A stretch of 64,000 nt of DNA from contig CM026425.1 in NCBI GenBank assembly GCA_014871385.1, positions 1,054,001-1,118,000 of the forward strand, in the 5' to 3' direction. The DNA comes from Ceratodon purpureus. Taxonomy: Eukaryota; Streptophyta; Bryopsida; Pseudoditrichales; Ditrichaceae. The notes under the pieces were generated by a model that saw nothing but the letters and a program-made list of their open reading frames with translations, did not search any database and was not told the origin of the DNA. Of the stretch, positions 36,901-48,577 are shown in pieces (position 1 is the first letter of the stretch; the number at the start of each line of letters is the position of its first letter). Position numbers and translations under genes: made by a program.

Positions 36901-37837
36901 ATTGCCGGCGCAGGGCTTGTGTGCATCTCCTCCTGTGCAGGTAACTCATTCAGATCCGGAATCCCTTATGACAGAGGTGCCTGGACAGTGTCAGGAACCG
37001 AATGCTCAATCGCGGCATCTGGTACGGTTTTCTTACCTCGTCGCTTCTTTGGTAATGTAGGGGAACCAAACAGCGTCGACTCCATCACATCCGAAGGAAC
37101 CCCAGGAGTCTTGGACTTAAATCTTTGTGGTGGTTTTCTCCTGTCTGGGTCTTTCACTCTTTTTGCACGTGCTTTACGCAGTGGGAGCGATGGAGTTTCC
37201 TTCTGGAGCGCAATCGGGAGTGCGCTTCTTCTTCCTCGGCTTGGGCAATAGCTCCTCCGAAATTGGCTTCACAATGTGGGAGAAATCCTTCGGCCCGTAC
37301 TCGCATCTATATCTGCAGAGATACTAAACGTTCCATAAGAACCCCTAATTCCTTCCAAACATGGGAATTGAAAAAAACGCCACATCCAGTACACTATGAC
37401 AGTACATGATTGACTTACCGGGTGAAATCGAGAGCAGTCTTGTGTCCTTCTCGGCTCTGATTGGGACGTCGATTCTCCTTGCTAGTTCGAAATCTGCACT
37501 GCGCTCCCTCCCGGCCGCACTGCATACCCTCTACGAAATCTTGGACACGACTTGTAGGCACATAACATTGTTGCACGATGTGGGACTTCTTGTGCTCTCC
37601 TCTAGGCGGTCGATATTGCAGCTCCCATCTTAAATTGCTTGGTCCGAAAGTGCCTCGGGGAGGATTCTGAACACGTTCCTCAATGGCCTGGACTTGGAGC
37701 TTGTGAATGTCGTAAACACCAACGTCTATGTCGACGCCATCTTCTAAACTTAGGTCGACGATGGGGGACTGCGTATTCTTCCAATCCTCGATCCCCATGT
37801 TGACAACGACGTTGGGTTCCTCAATATGCCATAACAT
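33958..37837 (-). CDS. MULE transposase (MURA/SWIM type), probably damaged at the N-terminus
   Basis: Exons read leftward: 37837-37419, about 37312-37175, a frame-shifted piece 37157-36966, 36926-35655, 35538-35339, 35134-33958. Phases agree at the last three joins and the first. Core: DATFGTN (first Asp) followed after splicing by FPLYTLMVFDEWHNGIPVAF, then FIVDCAQGEINA (second Asp), FLCLWHVRRAWQKN, NAAIEGYHGFAKSIL (Glu), and a SWIM zinc finger CNCIWAQRGNMCKHH. All DDE and zinc ligands are present. The N-terminal third has repeated basic blocks such as KKRAPRKKK. A TAA at about 36,960, a frame change near 37,170 and a 14-C run at 36246-36259 suggest the N-terminal part is broken or uses unseen introns. 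Confidence 0.75.
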
Positions 37838-38085
37838 CCTCACTCCAACCCTAAACCATAGCTCTAAATTCTAAACATGTAAAACGTAGGAAAATAAACA
37901 TAGAGGAACACTGCAAGCCGTAGGTGACATTGAGCGTTTTCAATCAGTATACATTGTAACTCGAAAAGCACGCAAGAACAAACCGTAACACGAGCTATAA
38001 AGGTATGGCACCAGAATTGCATTGTTTAGATTCGCATTGGAAAAAACACAGAACAAAGCTACCCGAACAAGCATAACACTGGGTA

Positions 38086-38390
38086 ACCCTAATCGCATTC
38101 AGAACCCTAGTCGCCTATGGGAGGTGAGAGACGACTGACGTGGCGTGACGTCACTTTTTCTGGATCGCGGTCAGTAGAAAATTTTAGTGTCACGGGCACA
38201 TTCAGTGTTTAGTGTCACGGGAGTTGTGGTTATGTCACAGTGTAACACGGAGTTCGGATTTACGGGGGCGCGGAGTTACCCGGGAGGCGGGGCGCGGGGA
38301 AAACGGGGCCGTCCACGGTGGCGTGCCACCGTGGAAGCCGAGGCGCGCCGTCCCGCCTTATCCTTCCCTACGGAGCATTTAGCGTTCTCC
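38086..38390 (-). repeat. Right terminal inverted repeat of the MULE
   Basis: Inverted copy of the left end. AGTGTCAC octamers at 38186 and 38211 mirror those on the left. The transposase gene starts just inside this end and reads away from it, as usual for MULEs. Confidence 0.93.
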
Positions 38391-38399
38391 CTGTAGATT
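38391..38399. repeat. Right target-site duplication
   Basis: CTGTAGATT, identical to 24477-24485. Confidence 0.95.
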
Positions 38400-38794
38400 G
38401 AGGGTCAAGCTATAAACAGAACTGGCTAAGGATGCACCGAAGGGCGATGGATCATGATTCATGGTCATTGGTAAGTTAAGTTAAGTTGCTCCATCGACAT
38501 CCAATCTTGAAAATTCCGGAATGACTCGAGCCTGCCCAGCGCAGATCACGGGAGGACCAAAATAAGAAACCGTTGGGCAAGCCCGGGAGGAAGTGGGGGG
38601 GGTCGGGGCGCTTGGGACTCGGAACTTCGGAAGGGTGGTGCTCGGTCACCAGGACTGAGGACTGTACTGTACAGTAGACGCTCCACATCTCCACTGCATC
38701 GATCATGCAACCAAAACTAAAGCTCGGCCCAGGGGAGAGACTACTTGGTCAAAGGGGCCGGACGTGGCTAGGCCGGTTTCCTTCGCCCGAGCCC
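38400..38794. other. Upstream flank of the HMA gene
   Basis: No coding region is supported. This was adjacent to the RING gene 3' flank before the MULE landed, as shown by the target duplication. Confidence 0.5.
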
Positions 38795-38830
38795 CTATAA
38801 ACGGGGGCCTTCATGGCCAGGGATGAGTGA
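38795..38830 (+). promoter_or_regulatory. TATA box and probable transcript start of the HMA gene
   Basis: CCCCTATAAACGGGGG places a TATA box at about 38,796. Transcription would start near 38,826, followed by a CT-rich leader (CTCTCTCTCTCTCGACG around 38,920). The GC-rich flanks and CT leader are typical of plant core promoters. Confidence 0.5.
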
Positions 38831-40753
38831 TAACTCTTGAATTCTGTGTGTTGCTCTCCACCCGGTTCCATGCCATGCCACCCTCTCTCCCTCTCCCACT
38901 CCCTCTCCCTCCCCCACTCTCTCTCTCTCTCTCGACGTGCTTCTCTTGCTTGTAGCTCCAGATCTGGCCTCGCTGCATTTCCAGCTCCCTTGCCCATCCT
39001 TTTCTCGACTTTTCTGTTTGGGCACGGTCACTGACGAGGCAGGTTTCGGAGGACTTGTAGTACCATAAATTGAATACTCATCCATCGGAGACAGCAGAAA
39101 TTTGGTGTCTCTTGAGCTGGTACTTCCGACTTCGTTTTCTCCTTGATCTGGGTTCGGAACCGACTTAGCGCTTAGAGGGGCTTCAGTGCTTGGGACTGTG
39201 AAAAGCGGACAGTGGTCAAGCAGCACGAGCTCCTAACAGTAATTTCATGAGGTTTACCTGTATTCTTTCTCTCCGAATCTGGTGATGCATTCAATAGAGC
39301 TGCATATTGGGCTCCAGAGTTGAATACGAGCGACGGATATCTCATATCAACTCACAAGTAAGTTCAGTGCCTCCGTTGCTCATGTCCTAAAATTCAACTT
39401 CTCCATGATCTCAACAAGTGTACAATTTAAGGAACAAGGCCTTGTGTTGGAGAACAGGCTCCATGATGGCTTATGTTTTAAATTGATTTTGGTGGTTCTA
39501 GAGATGTCACTAAATTGGTTCTGGACAAGATCAATGGTATTCGACCCTAAGGTACTGTCCTGAAGTGTTCATGAGGCAACTTGGGAAGGCGATTGTGCAC
39601 AGTCCCAGGTTTAATGTTTCTTTTCCACTTTCTGCTTGGAAGGAGTGCCAGTGACAAACTATACGAACTACACCGTATTTTGATGCTTGTTGTGCTGTGG
39701 TCCCAGCACGAGCGGTCTAGTGTTGTATTTGGCCTGAGTGATCAGTTCGTGGTGCTAGGGCATCGTTCTGGGACATTCAAGTTCGAGTACTAATGCTGGA
39801 ATTGATGTGCTGTTTGAGTTCAACTTGGTTGTTTGCAAAATCCAGAGAAGTGTACTATTATTGAATAATTCCTCTTTGGCTCGGCTTTGATTCTTCGTTT
39901 TGCCCTGCCAGTCTGCTAGTTCAATACGCTGTACATCAACCTTGAAATGGCGCTGCTGCCGGCTCAACTTGCCAGATTCCTTGTAGTGCGCTGGGCTGCA
40001 ACTTGAAACTCAAGCTTTAGTTGTAGATCGTTGTATTGGTCTCGTCTCAATATGGAAGCGGTCTTCAACTACTTGAGGATCTAATAGGTCTTTAAGTCCA
40101 CTCTGCTCCGACTGTCGAACTCCACCAACAAGCACTTTCCACCGGGCCCTTGAATTCCTTGTCTGACGTGCTTGATGCCGGGCAGAGCACAGTTCGTCTG
40201 ACTCCTCTACCGTGTTTGTGGTGTGTCGTCCAGACTTCTTTCTGTAGCCGGCAAATCTGTTTTGACAAGTCAACATGGGGAACCAAGAGGTACAATGGCC
40301 TAGACCCCCAAAGCTCTCTCGGCTTTGATAGATTATCCCATGTGTTGAGTTCTTGCTTCTGCTAGTATAGGTGGTGATTTGGTCATAACAGTCTAATGTC
40401 GACACATAATCTTCCGTCTAGTGTGAAAAAATCTGAAAATCTTACATCAGTATGCCCAAGTCCTCCATCATACTACTTCATGAGATTATGTTCTATGATC
40501 ATTTCCTACAATTAATCCTTCGTTAAGGCCGGACCGGGGGAGGAAGCAGTTAAAGTCCCACAAGGTTTTCTTTATTACTGTCTAGCTGGTAGCTTTCCAC
40601 TAAATGTTGTGTTCCTTTTCTTGGAATAATTATTGCACCAACTTTGTGCTGGGTGCGGTATGGCAGGTGTTTGTGTTCACGGGAGGTCCTCCTCCGAATT
40701 GGCTGGAAAAGCATTCGTGGTTTGCACCTGTTCAAGTTGCCCCAGCCGAAACA
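38831..40753 (+). promoter_or_regulatory. Probable leader region of the HMA gene
   Basis: CT-rich leader followed by sequence without protein-like frames up to the ATG at 40754. One or more leader introns are likely because of the 1.9-kb distance, but splice sites could not be chosen. The minus-strand frames here are shadows of the CT-rich tract. Confidence 0.35.
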
Positions 40754-41790
40754 ATGCCCGTAAGTATATCTTTAATTCAAATCATCTGCACAGTGAGCCC
40801 AGCGCTAAAGCCTGTACCTTTTGTAAGATTCTAATCGGATTTGAATACTACTACATCAGCCATGTGTAGGCGCCGAGTGACCTGTGAGAGTGGTATAAAC
40901 TCTGTCGGCGAGAGCTGCTACTCAGCTCATAATGTTATGGCGCTATAGATGTGGAATCTTGTGCTAATTTTATTTTTACTAGATCTGACTAGAGTGAATT
41001 TTACACATGGTGCAAATTTGAGTGTTGACAAGTTTCAATCTACCCCATTTTGTACTATTTGAATGCAGATGGTTGGACTGAAGAAGATTGATTTGAAAGT
41101 CGAAATGTGTTGTATGAAATGCGCGGAGATCGTGTCGGAAGAAATCAGAGAAGTCCCTGGTGAGTTTTTAAGTGCAAATATTAACAGAATTGTTCAACTC
41201 TTGTGGTGGTCATTAACAAAATTTGATTTCTTTTTTTTGAAAGTCAGTAATATGCAAAAGTCTTTTCTTTTCTTTTGTTGAAAGTCGGTAAGTAGAAAAG
41301 TTTAAAAATCATGCTGTTGACAAGGCTTGATTGGTGTTGATGCTGGGACTCTGTAGGAGTGCTAGATGTGCAGATAGACTACGTCATTAAGAAAGTGACA
41401 GTGATTGGGAATCCATACATGCCTGATGTATTAAGGAGGGCAAGGAGAGTGGATAAGAAAGCAGATTACTGGCCTCCCCCACCACCACCTCCACCCCCGG
41501 CTGCGCCTGTACCCCCGCCGGTGTGCATCCATACGGACTGTCATATCTGTAAACCTCCACCCAAAGAAGAGCCGAAGGAGGAGCCGAAGAAGGAAGAAGA
41601 GAAAAAAGAAGAAACCAAGGAGGAAGAGAAGAAAGAGGAGAAGAAGGAAGAGGAGAAAAAGGAAGAAACGAAGGAGGAGAAAAAAGAAGAACAGAAGGAG
41701 GAGGAGAAGAAGGAAGAGAAGAAGGAAGAGAAGAAGGACGAGGAGAAGAAGGAAGAGAAGAGAGACGAGCCTGAGAAACCCAAGGAAGAG

Positions 41791-41827
<37 letters not shown>

Positions 41828-42090
41828 ATCCTCCTGCAGCGGCGCAAGCCGTGGTGTACCCACCATATGAATATTTGGTGTCGCGATTCCCCAGTTATGA
41901 CTACCATCCCAGCCAATCGTACAATCCTCTCTTACCGCATCACCCCTTCCCATACTCGCGGCAGGTCTACTTCGATTGGCCTCATTTTCGAACTGCCGAG
42001 GCTGGAGCTGAGGCTGCATTTGTCCCGTCTCCCAAACCAGTTCCTTACCAGAGTGTTGGAGACTTTTTTAGCATTTTCCAACCTCCATAA
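40754..42090 (+). CDS. Heavy-metal-associated (HMA) domain protein, Pro- and Lys/Glu-rich
   Basis: Exons 40754-40759 (ATG CCC), 41069-41159, 41357-42090; donors GTAAGT and GTGAGT, acceptors ATGCAG and CTGTAG. Phases agree, giving 276 residues. Residues 5-65 form an HMA fold, with KKIDLKVEMCCMKC carrying the MxCxxC metal site (Cys16, Cys20) and IDYVIKKVTVIG as later strands. A (P)n tract, a Cys/His knuckle (CIHTDCHICKPP), a Lys/Glu repeat of about 75 residues (41,565-41,785), an (AP)n run and a Tyr/Pro-rich tail follow. There is no C-terminal CaaX box, so it is an HPP rather than an isoprenylated HIPP protein. Likely role: binding or buffering Cu/Zn/Cd in the cytosol or nucleus. An in-frame ATG at 41069 is an alternative start. 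Confidence 0.85.
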
Positions 42091-43055
42091 ACAGCTGAGA
42101 AAGACTCTCGCTGTATATTAGATGTGTATCTATCCCTGTAGCTAGGTAGGTAGCTAGTCTTTCTTGAACTGGTTTAGATTTCAGGAACTGTGGGATGTTA
42201 ATTTCATCATCGTCACCACAGTGTGTATGACCTTCCAAGTTGAAGCATACCCGTATTATTGTATGTTTGGCATCCTGCAATGCGGGACTCAGGATTTAAA
42301 CCTTCTAGTAGTCTGGCATTGAAATTTGAGGGTTCTATTTCTTTTCTTTACTTTGTCTTTTCTTAGGACTGCTTGATAGACAGAAAACCATCATCATGGT
42401 TGCAACTCAGGTTGATCTAACTTCAAACATTAAAAACTGTGTCGTGGTCTATTTTCCTTTTTTCTTCTCATTTGCCCTTTTCAGATGGCAGACAAATGAA
42501 AGCAGCTGAAGACATTGTACTGAAAAGTACAGTGCAGTGCAGAACATTGCCTCGTCTTTCCATGTCCAAAAAATAATGTAATTGTTGAGCAGACCATTGA
42601 GGCCAGGACCAGGACCAGGAGTCCAGGACCTAGGTCCTACCAGCAGACTGCAGTAAAATTGACCAAGCACAAGTTACTGTACAACTTAGAACTGCTGGAG
42701 AAATTCTCGAGAAAAGATGCTATCTTTTACTGCTATTATTCATGGTGGCATCAAGCTTGTCAACTGCCCAGTGTGACGTGTCCTTGGAAGTTTGCAAATT
42801 TCATGACAGGCTCGAATGACTTCTCCTGAATTTGGAGCATGCATCATGCCAGCCAGCGTTTTTTAAAGTGGCTAATTTCAGCCACGTAGGCAAGTGGGTA
42901 GCCTACGTAGCTATTCACCTCAAAGGATTTGACTCGGGTGGGGTCCCGGGAGGTGGCCAGGATTTGATGTTTTGGACCACCCACCTTGGCCACTCACTGG
43001 CCTCTCTATCGTCTTCCTCACCTTGTTTCTCTGTCATTGCGAAGTTTACAGGCCA
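42091..43055. other. 3' flank of the HMA gene
   Basis: Probable 3' UTR, then intergenic DNA with a short AGGACC-type repeat near 42,600 (CCAGGACCAGGACCAGGAG). No gene supported. Confidence 0.5.
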
Positions 43056-43998
43056 TTAATCCCTAAAGGACCATTGTCCTAGAATGGGCTTTTTTAAAAT
43101 TCGGGCATGTACCTGTGACTTCAATTGTAGTCAAGAATTTTTGAAACTTTTTGTGAATGTAGGCCATAACAAGAACTTTGAGGGAATCTAATTTTTTTTC
43201 AATTGGACATTATAAAAATACTTATGGTACCCAAAGTGGAAAAGGTTGTTAAATGGGCAACTCGGGCAGCCATGCTAAATACATCAATTACCTCTGGAAA
43301 TATTTCTATAAATACTTCATGATGTCATCTTTGACGTTTCTAAAAAAAAGACTTCAAGTGCAGAATGTTTATTCCACAAAATATCAAAGTTTTCTCACCG
43401 TTTCGGGCAGTGTACTAAAAAAACTTCTTCTTTCCTTCATAAAAGTTAGAAAAATATTATTTTAGATTTGTTCTTTTTTTTCAGTGAAAATATGGACATC
43501 AATCTTTACTTTGACCGTTTGGATTATGACTTTATTGAATAATGGAATTACTAGGAAAGAAATAAGATTTAGCACTCTTATGTATCAACTTAATAAAAAT
43601 ATTGTTTTCAACATGCTACACTTGACTTTTCGGTGTAATTTTTTTTAATAAAATTACCTAACTTAGTCTTCTTTGACATGCACCAAAACCTCCAAAATCC
43701 ATAATGCAAAATACCTAAGAAAAAAAAAATTAGAGTGTGTCAACTTAGTCAAAACTCTTGTAAAAAAAGATTGTTTTTAAATTTCAATTGCTATAATCTT
43801 CTAATATTTACGTTTGATTATATTGAAAATTTTGAGTTGTCTATTACAATAATCTACTTGGAGATCTTACGGTTAGAATTAGAAAATAATGATTTTTTAG
43901 TCATTCAAGCTTTTTACATTGGAAATGGCAGTTTTGACATGCACACTGGAAACCGAAGATGCCAATGCAATGCCAAATTCAAATGTGACATGTGTTAA
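43056..43998. mobile_element. MITE-like element 1 (TTAA-flanked)
   Basis: Begins TTAA-TCCCTAAAGGACCA and ends at the next TTAA (43995-43998); the right terminal repeat is decayed. It contains GATCTTACGGTT at 43863 and GGGCAG hexamers. No coding capacity. Length (943 bp) matches its three relatives. Confidence 0.5.
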
Positions 43999-44874
43999 CC
44001 CCTAAAATTCTGACGGTATTTTTCATCAAAACTGCCTCAAAACAGCCCCTCTTCAAAGCAAGGCGGATTTTGCAAACTTGGGGTCTTTTTGGGTACATCT
44101 AACCGTAAGATCTTGTAGCTAACTTCCATGTCTACATGTCCACCAAATCTCACACACTCATTCTTCACCAATTGCAAGATCGTAACGTTCAAAGTAGGAA
44201 AACAAGTTTTTTTTCACTGCGAAAAAAGGGGACAGCAGAATTTTGAAGGCCCAAAAAACCATTTTTTTGCATTATGGATTTTGGTGGTTTTGATGCACGT
44301 CAAAGAAGACTAAGTTAGCTAATTGTATTAAAAAAAATTATATTCAAAAAATTTGTGGAAGGTTTCCAAAAAAATCATTTTCCACTAGTGGGTATACTGA
44401 AATTCACAAACAAAGGCCGTTTTTGGACAATAAGAATAGCATATGAAAAAAAATTGGATTAAAAATCCAAACGACGGGAACATGCTCTATTGCCTTCTCT
44501 ATACACAAAAATTTTTATTTTTGAAAAATATCAAAATCTCAATTTTTGGTGGAATTTCAAAGTTTCTTCTTTGGGCAGATTTTCGCAGATTTTTGCAATT
44601 TCGGGCAGTTTTGGGCAGTTTTGGGCAGAATTTGCTGCATTCACAGTGGCTTAGAAAATTTCAGCAGCTGCCCAACGAGCAGAGTTTGACACTTAAACCT
44701 TCATAACTTTTGATCCCAATGTCAGAATTGAAAAATAAAAATACCTACACCAGGATCCCCAAACGGCCCACCTTCAATAAAAATTTCAGAAAATCCCGAT
44801 GTAAGTTGCATTCATAGGTACATGCCCAAATTCCAAAAAAGCCCAAATGTGGATGATTGTCATTTAGAGGTTAA
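43995..44874. mobile_element. MITE-like element 2 (TTAA-flanked)
   Basis: Starts TTAA-CCCCTAAAATTC and ends CATTTAGAGG-TTAA. Contains CCGTAAGATCTTG at 44103 and a GGGCAG cluster near 44,600. It shares its TTAA boundaries with elements 1 and 3, as if elements inserted head to tail at the same target. Confidence 0.55.
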
Positions 44875-45800
44875 CCCCTAAAGGACCAGGAAAGCAAAAA
44901 TTGCTTTTTGCTATTTTGGGCAGCTTAGATGAAGGGATTAAAAGTTACATTTTTGCCTAAGATTTTTACTGGATGCTCCCTTTACCATAATGTGTACTTC
45001 GTAAAAGTTGCAGAGCCAAATTCCAATTTTAGAACCTTTATCTAGAAATTTTAGATTTCAAGTCCAAAACGGGCAGTCTAAAAATAGGTTTTGAAAAAAA
45101 ATTAAAATTATAAATATTTTCATAACCAAATCACTGCTCAAATTCCAACGTGACCCAAGTCAAAAAGGTTACCAATTTTACAAGGGCAGCCTCCAAAAAT
45201 TACACAAACAAGCTTCAAAGTTTTTTGTAATTTTACATTTTTTTCTTCAAAAATTGTCTAAATTTGAGATTTAGGAATTTTTCAATTTTTTTTTTCCTAA
45301 AATTCACAAACTCATAGATGTAACTTTTCACCGTTCACTTTTTTTCCAAACAAAATATCTTCAACGTTATTTAAGTTTGACCATATTGTGGGTTTTGTAC
45401 CTCTTTCTGGAAACTAATTTGCATGAAGGCCAAAAAATCAAAATGAGTGTCGAAAATTTTGCATGGAGGTGCCCAACTTAGTTCCCTACATGGAAAAAAA
45501 TTATGAGCAAAATGTTTGGGGTAACAATCATCAAGTCTCCCTTGGCACCATTTAGACTATGCCTTTCCAGCAAAGCCAAAAAAAAAATAGCAGTAAACTT
45601 ATAACGTTATAATCCCACAAACGGTAAAGATCCAACGGTTGAAATTTAAGATGGTGTTAGTGCAAGTAGTTAGGTTGAAGATCTTACGGTTGGAAATACT
45701 AGAAAAGAAAATTTTATTGGTCAAATTCCACAAGGTGGTCAAAATCTGCAGTTTTTTGGTTTTGGAGGTGCCAAAACACCTTGGACCTTTAGGGGGTTAG
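44871..45800. mobile_element. MITE-like element 3 (TTAA-flanked)
   Basis: Left end TTAA-CCCCTAAAGGACCA, right end TGGACCTTTAGGGGG-TTAG, giving clear inverted ends of about 15 bp and a near-TTAA duplication. Contains GAAGATCTTACGGTT near 45,679. Non-coding, 930 bp. Confidence 0.65.
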
Positions 45801-47628
45801 AGGACTCCAATACCAAACCAAACCATTTATAGTTGTAAACCAAGATCTCATTATACAATTTATTGGCTTTACAGGTTGTAATGATAGATTATCACCAAAA
45901 ACTCTCCAAGCTAAAATCAACAAACACCTATTGCTCATCAACTGTCTTGCTACTAGAGCCTGATGGAAAATAGTCCCACTTGTAGTCATTACATCTAGAA
46001 CTAGAGCTACACACATACCATCCATAAATAAAATAATATTTGAAACAATAATTTATTTATATTTTGAATAAATAAATAAATAAAAATAAAATAAAAATAA
46101 AAATGGATATAGAAAAGAACCAGCTTTGCAGGCAGTGAAACCATTCTTTATTCAACTTAAATGAAACAATAATGAGGTTATAAAAAACTGAGGAGAGAGC
46201 TATTATGAATCCAAACATTCTCTCATTCCTCATGATGTTCGGAGACCACTCATGTTTAGAGTGTGTTCAGACTTCACATATCTTGTTACAATTGGGATAA
46301 CTAACATAACTATGTCCATACAACTTGACTTTCAACTATTGGGTCCAAAAAAACAAACGTAGAAATTGACATTTTCTGATCGATGTTAATGCATTGAACA
46401 AATCTATTGAAAATGAAATGACGTGATTGTATGATTCCTTTAAAATAGAATTAGAATTTGTAAATAATACAATTTTAACTAAAAGGCAATGAATCAGGTT
46501 TTTAAAAACAATTTTTAATTCACTGCGCTTGATTAATGAAATTCACTTATTGCAATCTTCTAGTTTAAAGGTAGACGAATAACTCAAATGGAGTCAATAA
46601 GTCCAAAGAACTAGTTTTGCATCACCTCTTTTGTCATAAAGAAGAGGTTTTTTGCATTCTATAGGAAAAGTGAGATTTTTTTTTGCTCCTTTAGAAGATT
46701 TTATTACATTGTGGACCGATTTTTTTGTAATATCAAAGAAGATGATATGAGTTATTTGTTCATCAAAAAAATTGAAAACATTTACAACAAAAAAATTGAA
46801 GTAACCCAACTTTGAGTAAAAACTAATTTGGGCTACAAAAATTTTCTTCTTGAAATTTAATGTAGAAAGAATTATATTCCTAAAACGCTCAACATTCCCA
46901 TGAATTTTTATTAAAATTGTAAATCAAAATTGTCATTTGATTAGGCTACTCAGTATCTCAAAAAGTGCACTTTAGAATGATGGAAGGTTAGAGATTAATG
47001 AATTGGTGTTGGTTTTTTCATGGTAAATAGTGTTCATTGCTAACTAAAAAAGTTGCTTATGTAGGAAAAATAATCTCATGAAGAATGCAGAGCTTCCCAT
47101 TATAATTTAATCTCCAATATTCAAATTAATGCAAATTTTCTAATCAAGAAGACAAAGGTTCTTCTATGTCTATATTTGATACTAATTTATATTCATGAAA
47201 AATACACAAACCTTGATTGTGTTGCATAAGTAACATTACAAAATCTACATTTTTATCTTTAGAAAGGAAAATACATTTTATGATGTGATTGTGGAGTCAG
47301 AACACAAACAATAAAAGTGAAAATACTTGGAAATGAATTATAAAGTATAAAGAAATTGAAAGATAAAATGTTATGTGGTAGAGGAAAAAAGACAGAGGGT
47401 GCGGAATTGGAGGCTCTAAAACCTGGAAGGCTCCAAAGAGATTTATCGGATAATCAGGGATTTCAAACACTCTTCGTTTTAACCAGGCTGGATTGATCCT
47501 TTTGTAACGATTAGATATTGGTGGTTTTGGACACATTTTTATCTCAACATTTTTAATTGAGGGTGACTCCAGAGGTCTACAGTTTACGTATTAGCATTTC
47601 TGAACTGGGAGGCAAAATGCCAAGCTTG
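45801..47628. other. AT-rich spacer between MITE-like elements
   Basis: AT-rich DNA with simple A/T tracts (for example AAATAAATAAATAAATAAAA near 46,070). No gene supported. A 78-residue minus frame at 45789-46025 looks protein-like but has no recognised family. Confidence 0.4.
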
Positions 47629-48577
47629 TTAACCCCTAAATGCTCTTGAAAATTTCAGGCTCAAACTGTCTTTTGATACCTCTTTGTGAAGCAAGCTGAT
47701 TTTTTTAATTTCATAACATTCTTTTGCAATTTCAACCGTAGGATCTTATAAATAACTCATCAAAAAGCTATTTCTCAAATTCTTAGAGTGAGAAACCAAA
47801 CTTCTCAAATTCTTAGAGTGAGAAACCAAACCAATCACAAGATCGTGATGTTTAAACTTCCAAGACAAGTTATTTCCAATCCTAAAATCTTGTCTTCAAC
47901 GAATTTTCAGAAAATATGCTTTAGAATTTTAGAATGGGCAATTGCATAATCTATTTAAAGAATGACTTGAGATTCTTCACAAAAAATTTCAAAACATCAA
48001 ACCTTGATTTTCATCTTCAAACCATAAATAATTAGAATAAGATGTAGAATAGAGGGAAAAACTAAACTACTAATTTTGTCCACATGAAAATAGATATTGT
48101 CAATTTCAATGGTGAAAATGATGTATCAAGTAACCAAAAACTTTTCCAATTTTTAATTTTGGAAAATTGCTAAAATCGAGTTCAAAATCAATAGTTGAAG
48201 TTATTTTTTATGAAGAGTTGACCGAACTGCCCGCATAATACGACTTCTCATATCTCTTACCTCACTTATTGGATTAGCATGGCTCAAAGCTTCCTATGTG
48301 CATACAAATCAGTAGAAAATGATGATATTTTAATTTATTTTTTAGAAAAAGATTTGAGTTTTTTATATGCTGCCCAAGTTGAGATTTTGAACCTTTAATC
48401 CTTCATAACTTTAGCGTTACATATCAGAATCATATGAAACAAAGCTTGACATGTACGTAATGACTTAAGGAATCTACATACAAAAGCTCAAAACTTAATA
48501 ATTATTTTTGAAGCCGTAGCAGCCTGCCCAAAATAGGCTGCAACCACATTTTGATCGCCAGTGCATTTAGGGGTTAA
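47629..48577. mobile_element. MITE-like element 4 (TTAA-flanked)
   Basis: TTAA-CCCCTAAATGC at the left and GCATTTAGGGG-TTAA at the right: perfect 11-bp inverted ends and TTAA on both sides, 949 bp. It contains CCGTAGGATCTTA at 47736 and a 30-bp direct repeat (CTTCTCAAATTCTTAGAGTGAGAAACCAAA-type, 47,770-47,830). TTAA target use suggests piggyBac-like insertion, though a 3-bp TAA target (PIF/Harbinger) cannot be excluded. Confidence 0.75.

Larger units (their letters stand above)
24658..38218. repeat. At least 28 copies of the octamer GTGACACT / AGTGTCAC
   Basis: Exact copies start at 24658, 24683, 25666, 26885, 27262, 29202, 29237, 29275, 29427, 29437, 29727, 30840, 31089, 31370, 31397, 31867, 33201, 33235, 33335, 34559, 35206, 35214, 35629, 36487, 36615, 36841, 38186 and 38211. 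Many extend to CAGTGTCAC. They occur in TIRs, exons, introns and spacers in both orientations. None was noticed outside the element, though that scan was by eye. Confidence 0.88.
24486..38390. mobile_element. Complete 13.9-kb Mutator-like element (MULE) with Ulp1 gene
   Basis: Both ends begin GGAGAACGCTAAATGCTCCG and continue as terminal inverted repeats of about 300 bp. The 9 bp CTGTAGATT flanks the element exactly on both sides (24477-24485 and 38391-38399). A 9-bp duplication is the hallmark of Mutator transposition. Inside, a Ulp1-type gene runs rightward, and a SWIM-finger transposase and two small genes run leftward, so the two sets converge in the AT-rich middle. The exact duplication and near-identical TIRs point to a fairly recent insertion. 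The element sits between the RING gene and the HMA gene promoter. Confidence 0.95.

Noticed and set aside
41387-42019. Ser/Phe/Leu-rich frames opposite the HMA gene
   Set aside because: Shadows of the Lys/Glu and Pro repeats in the real gene on the other strand.
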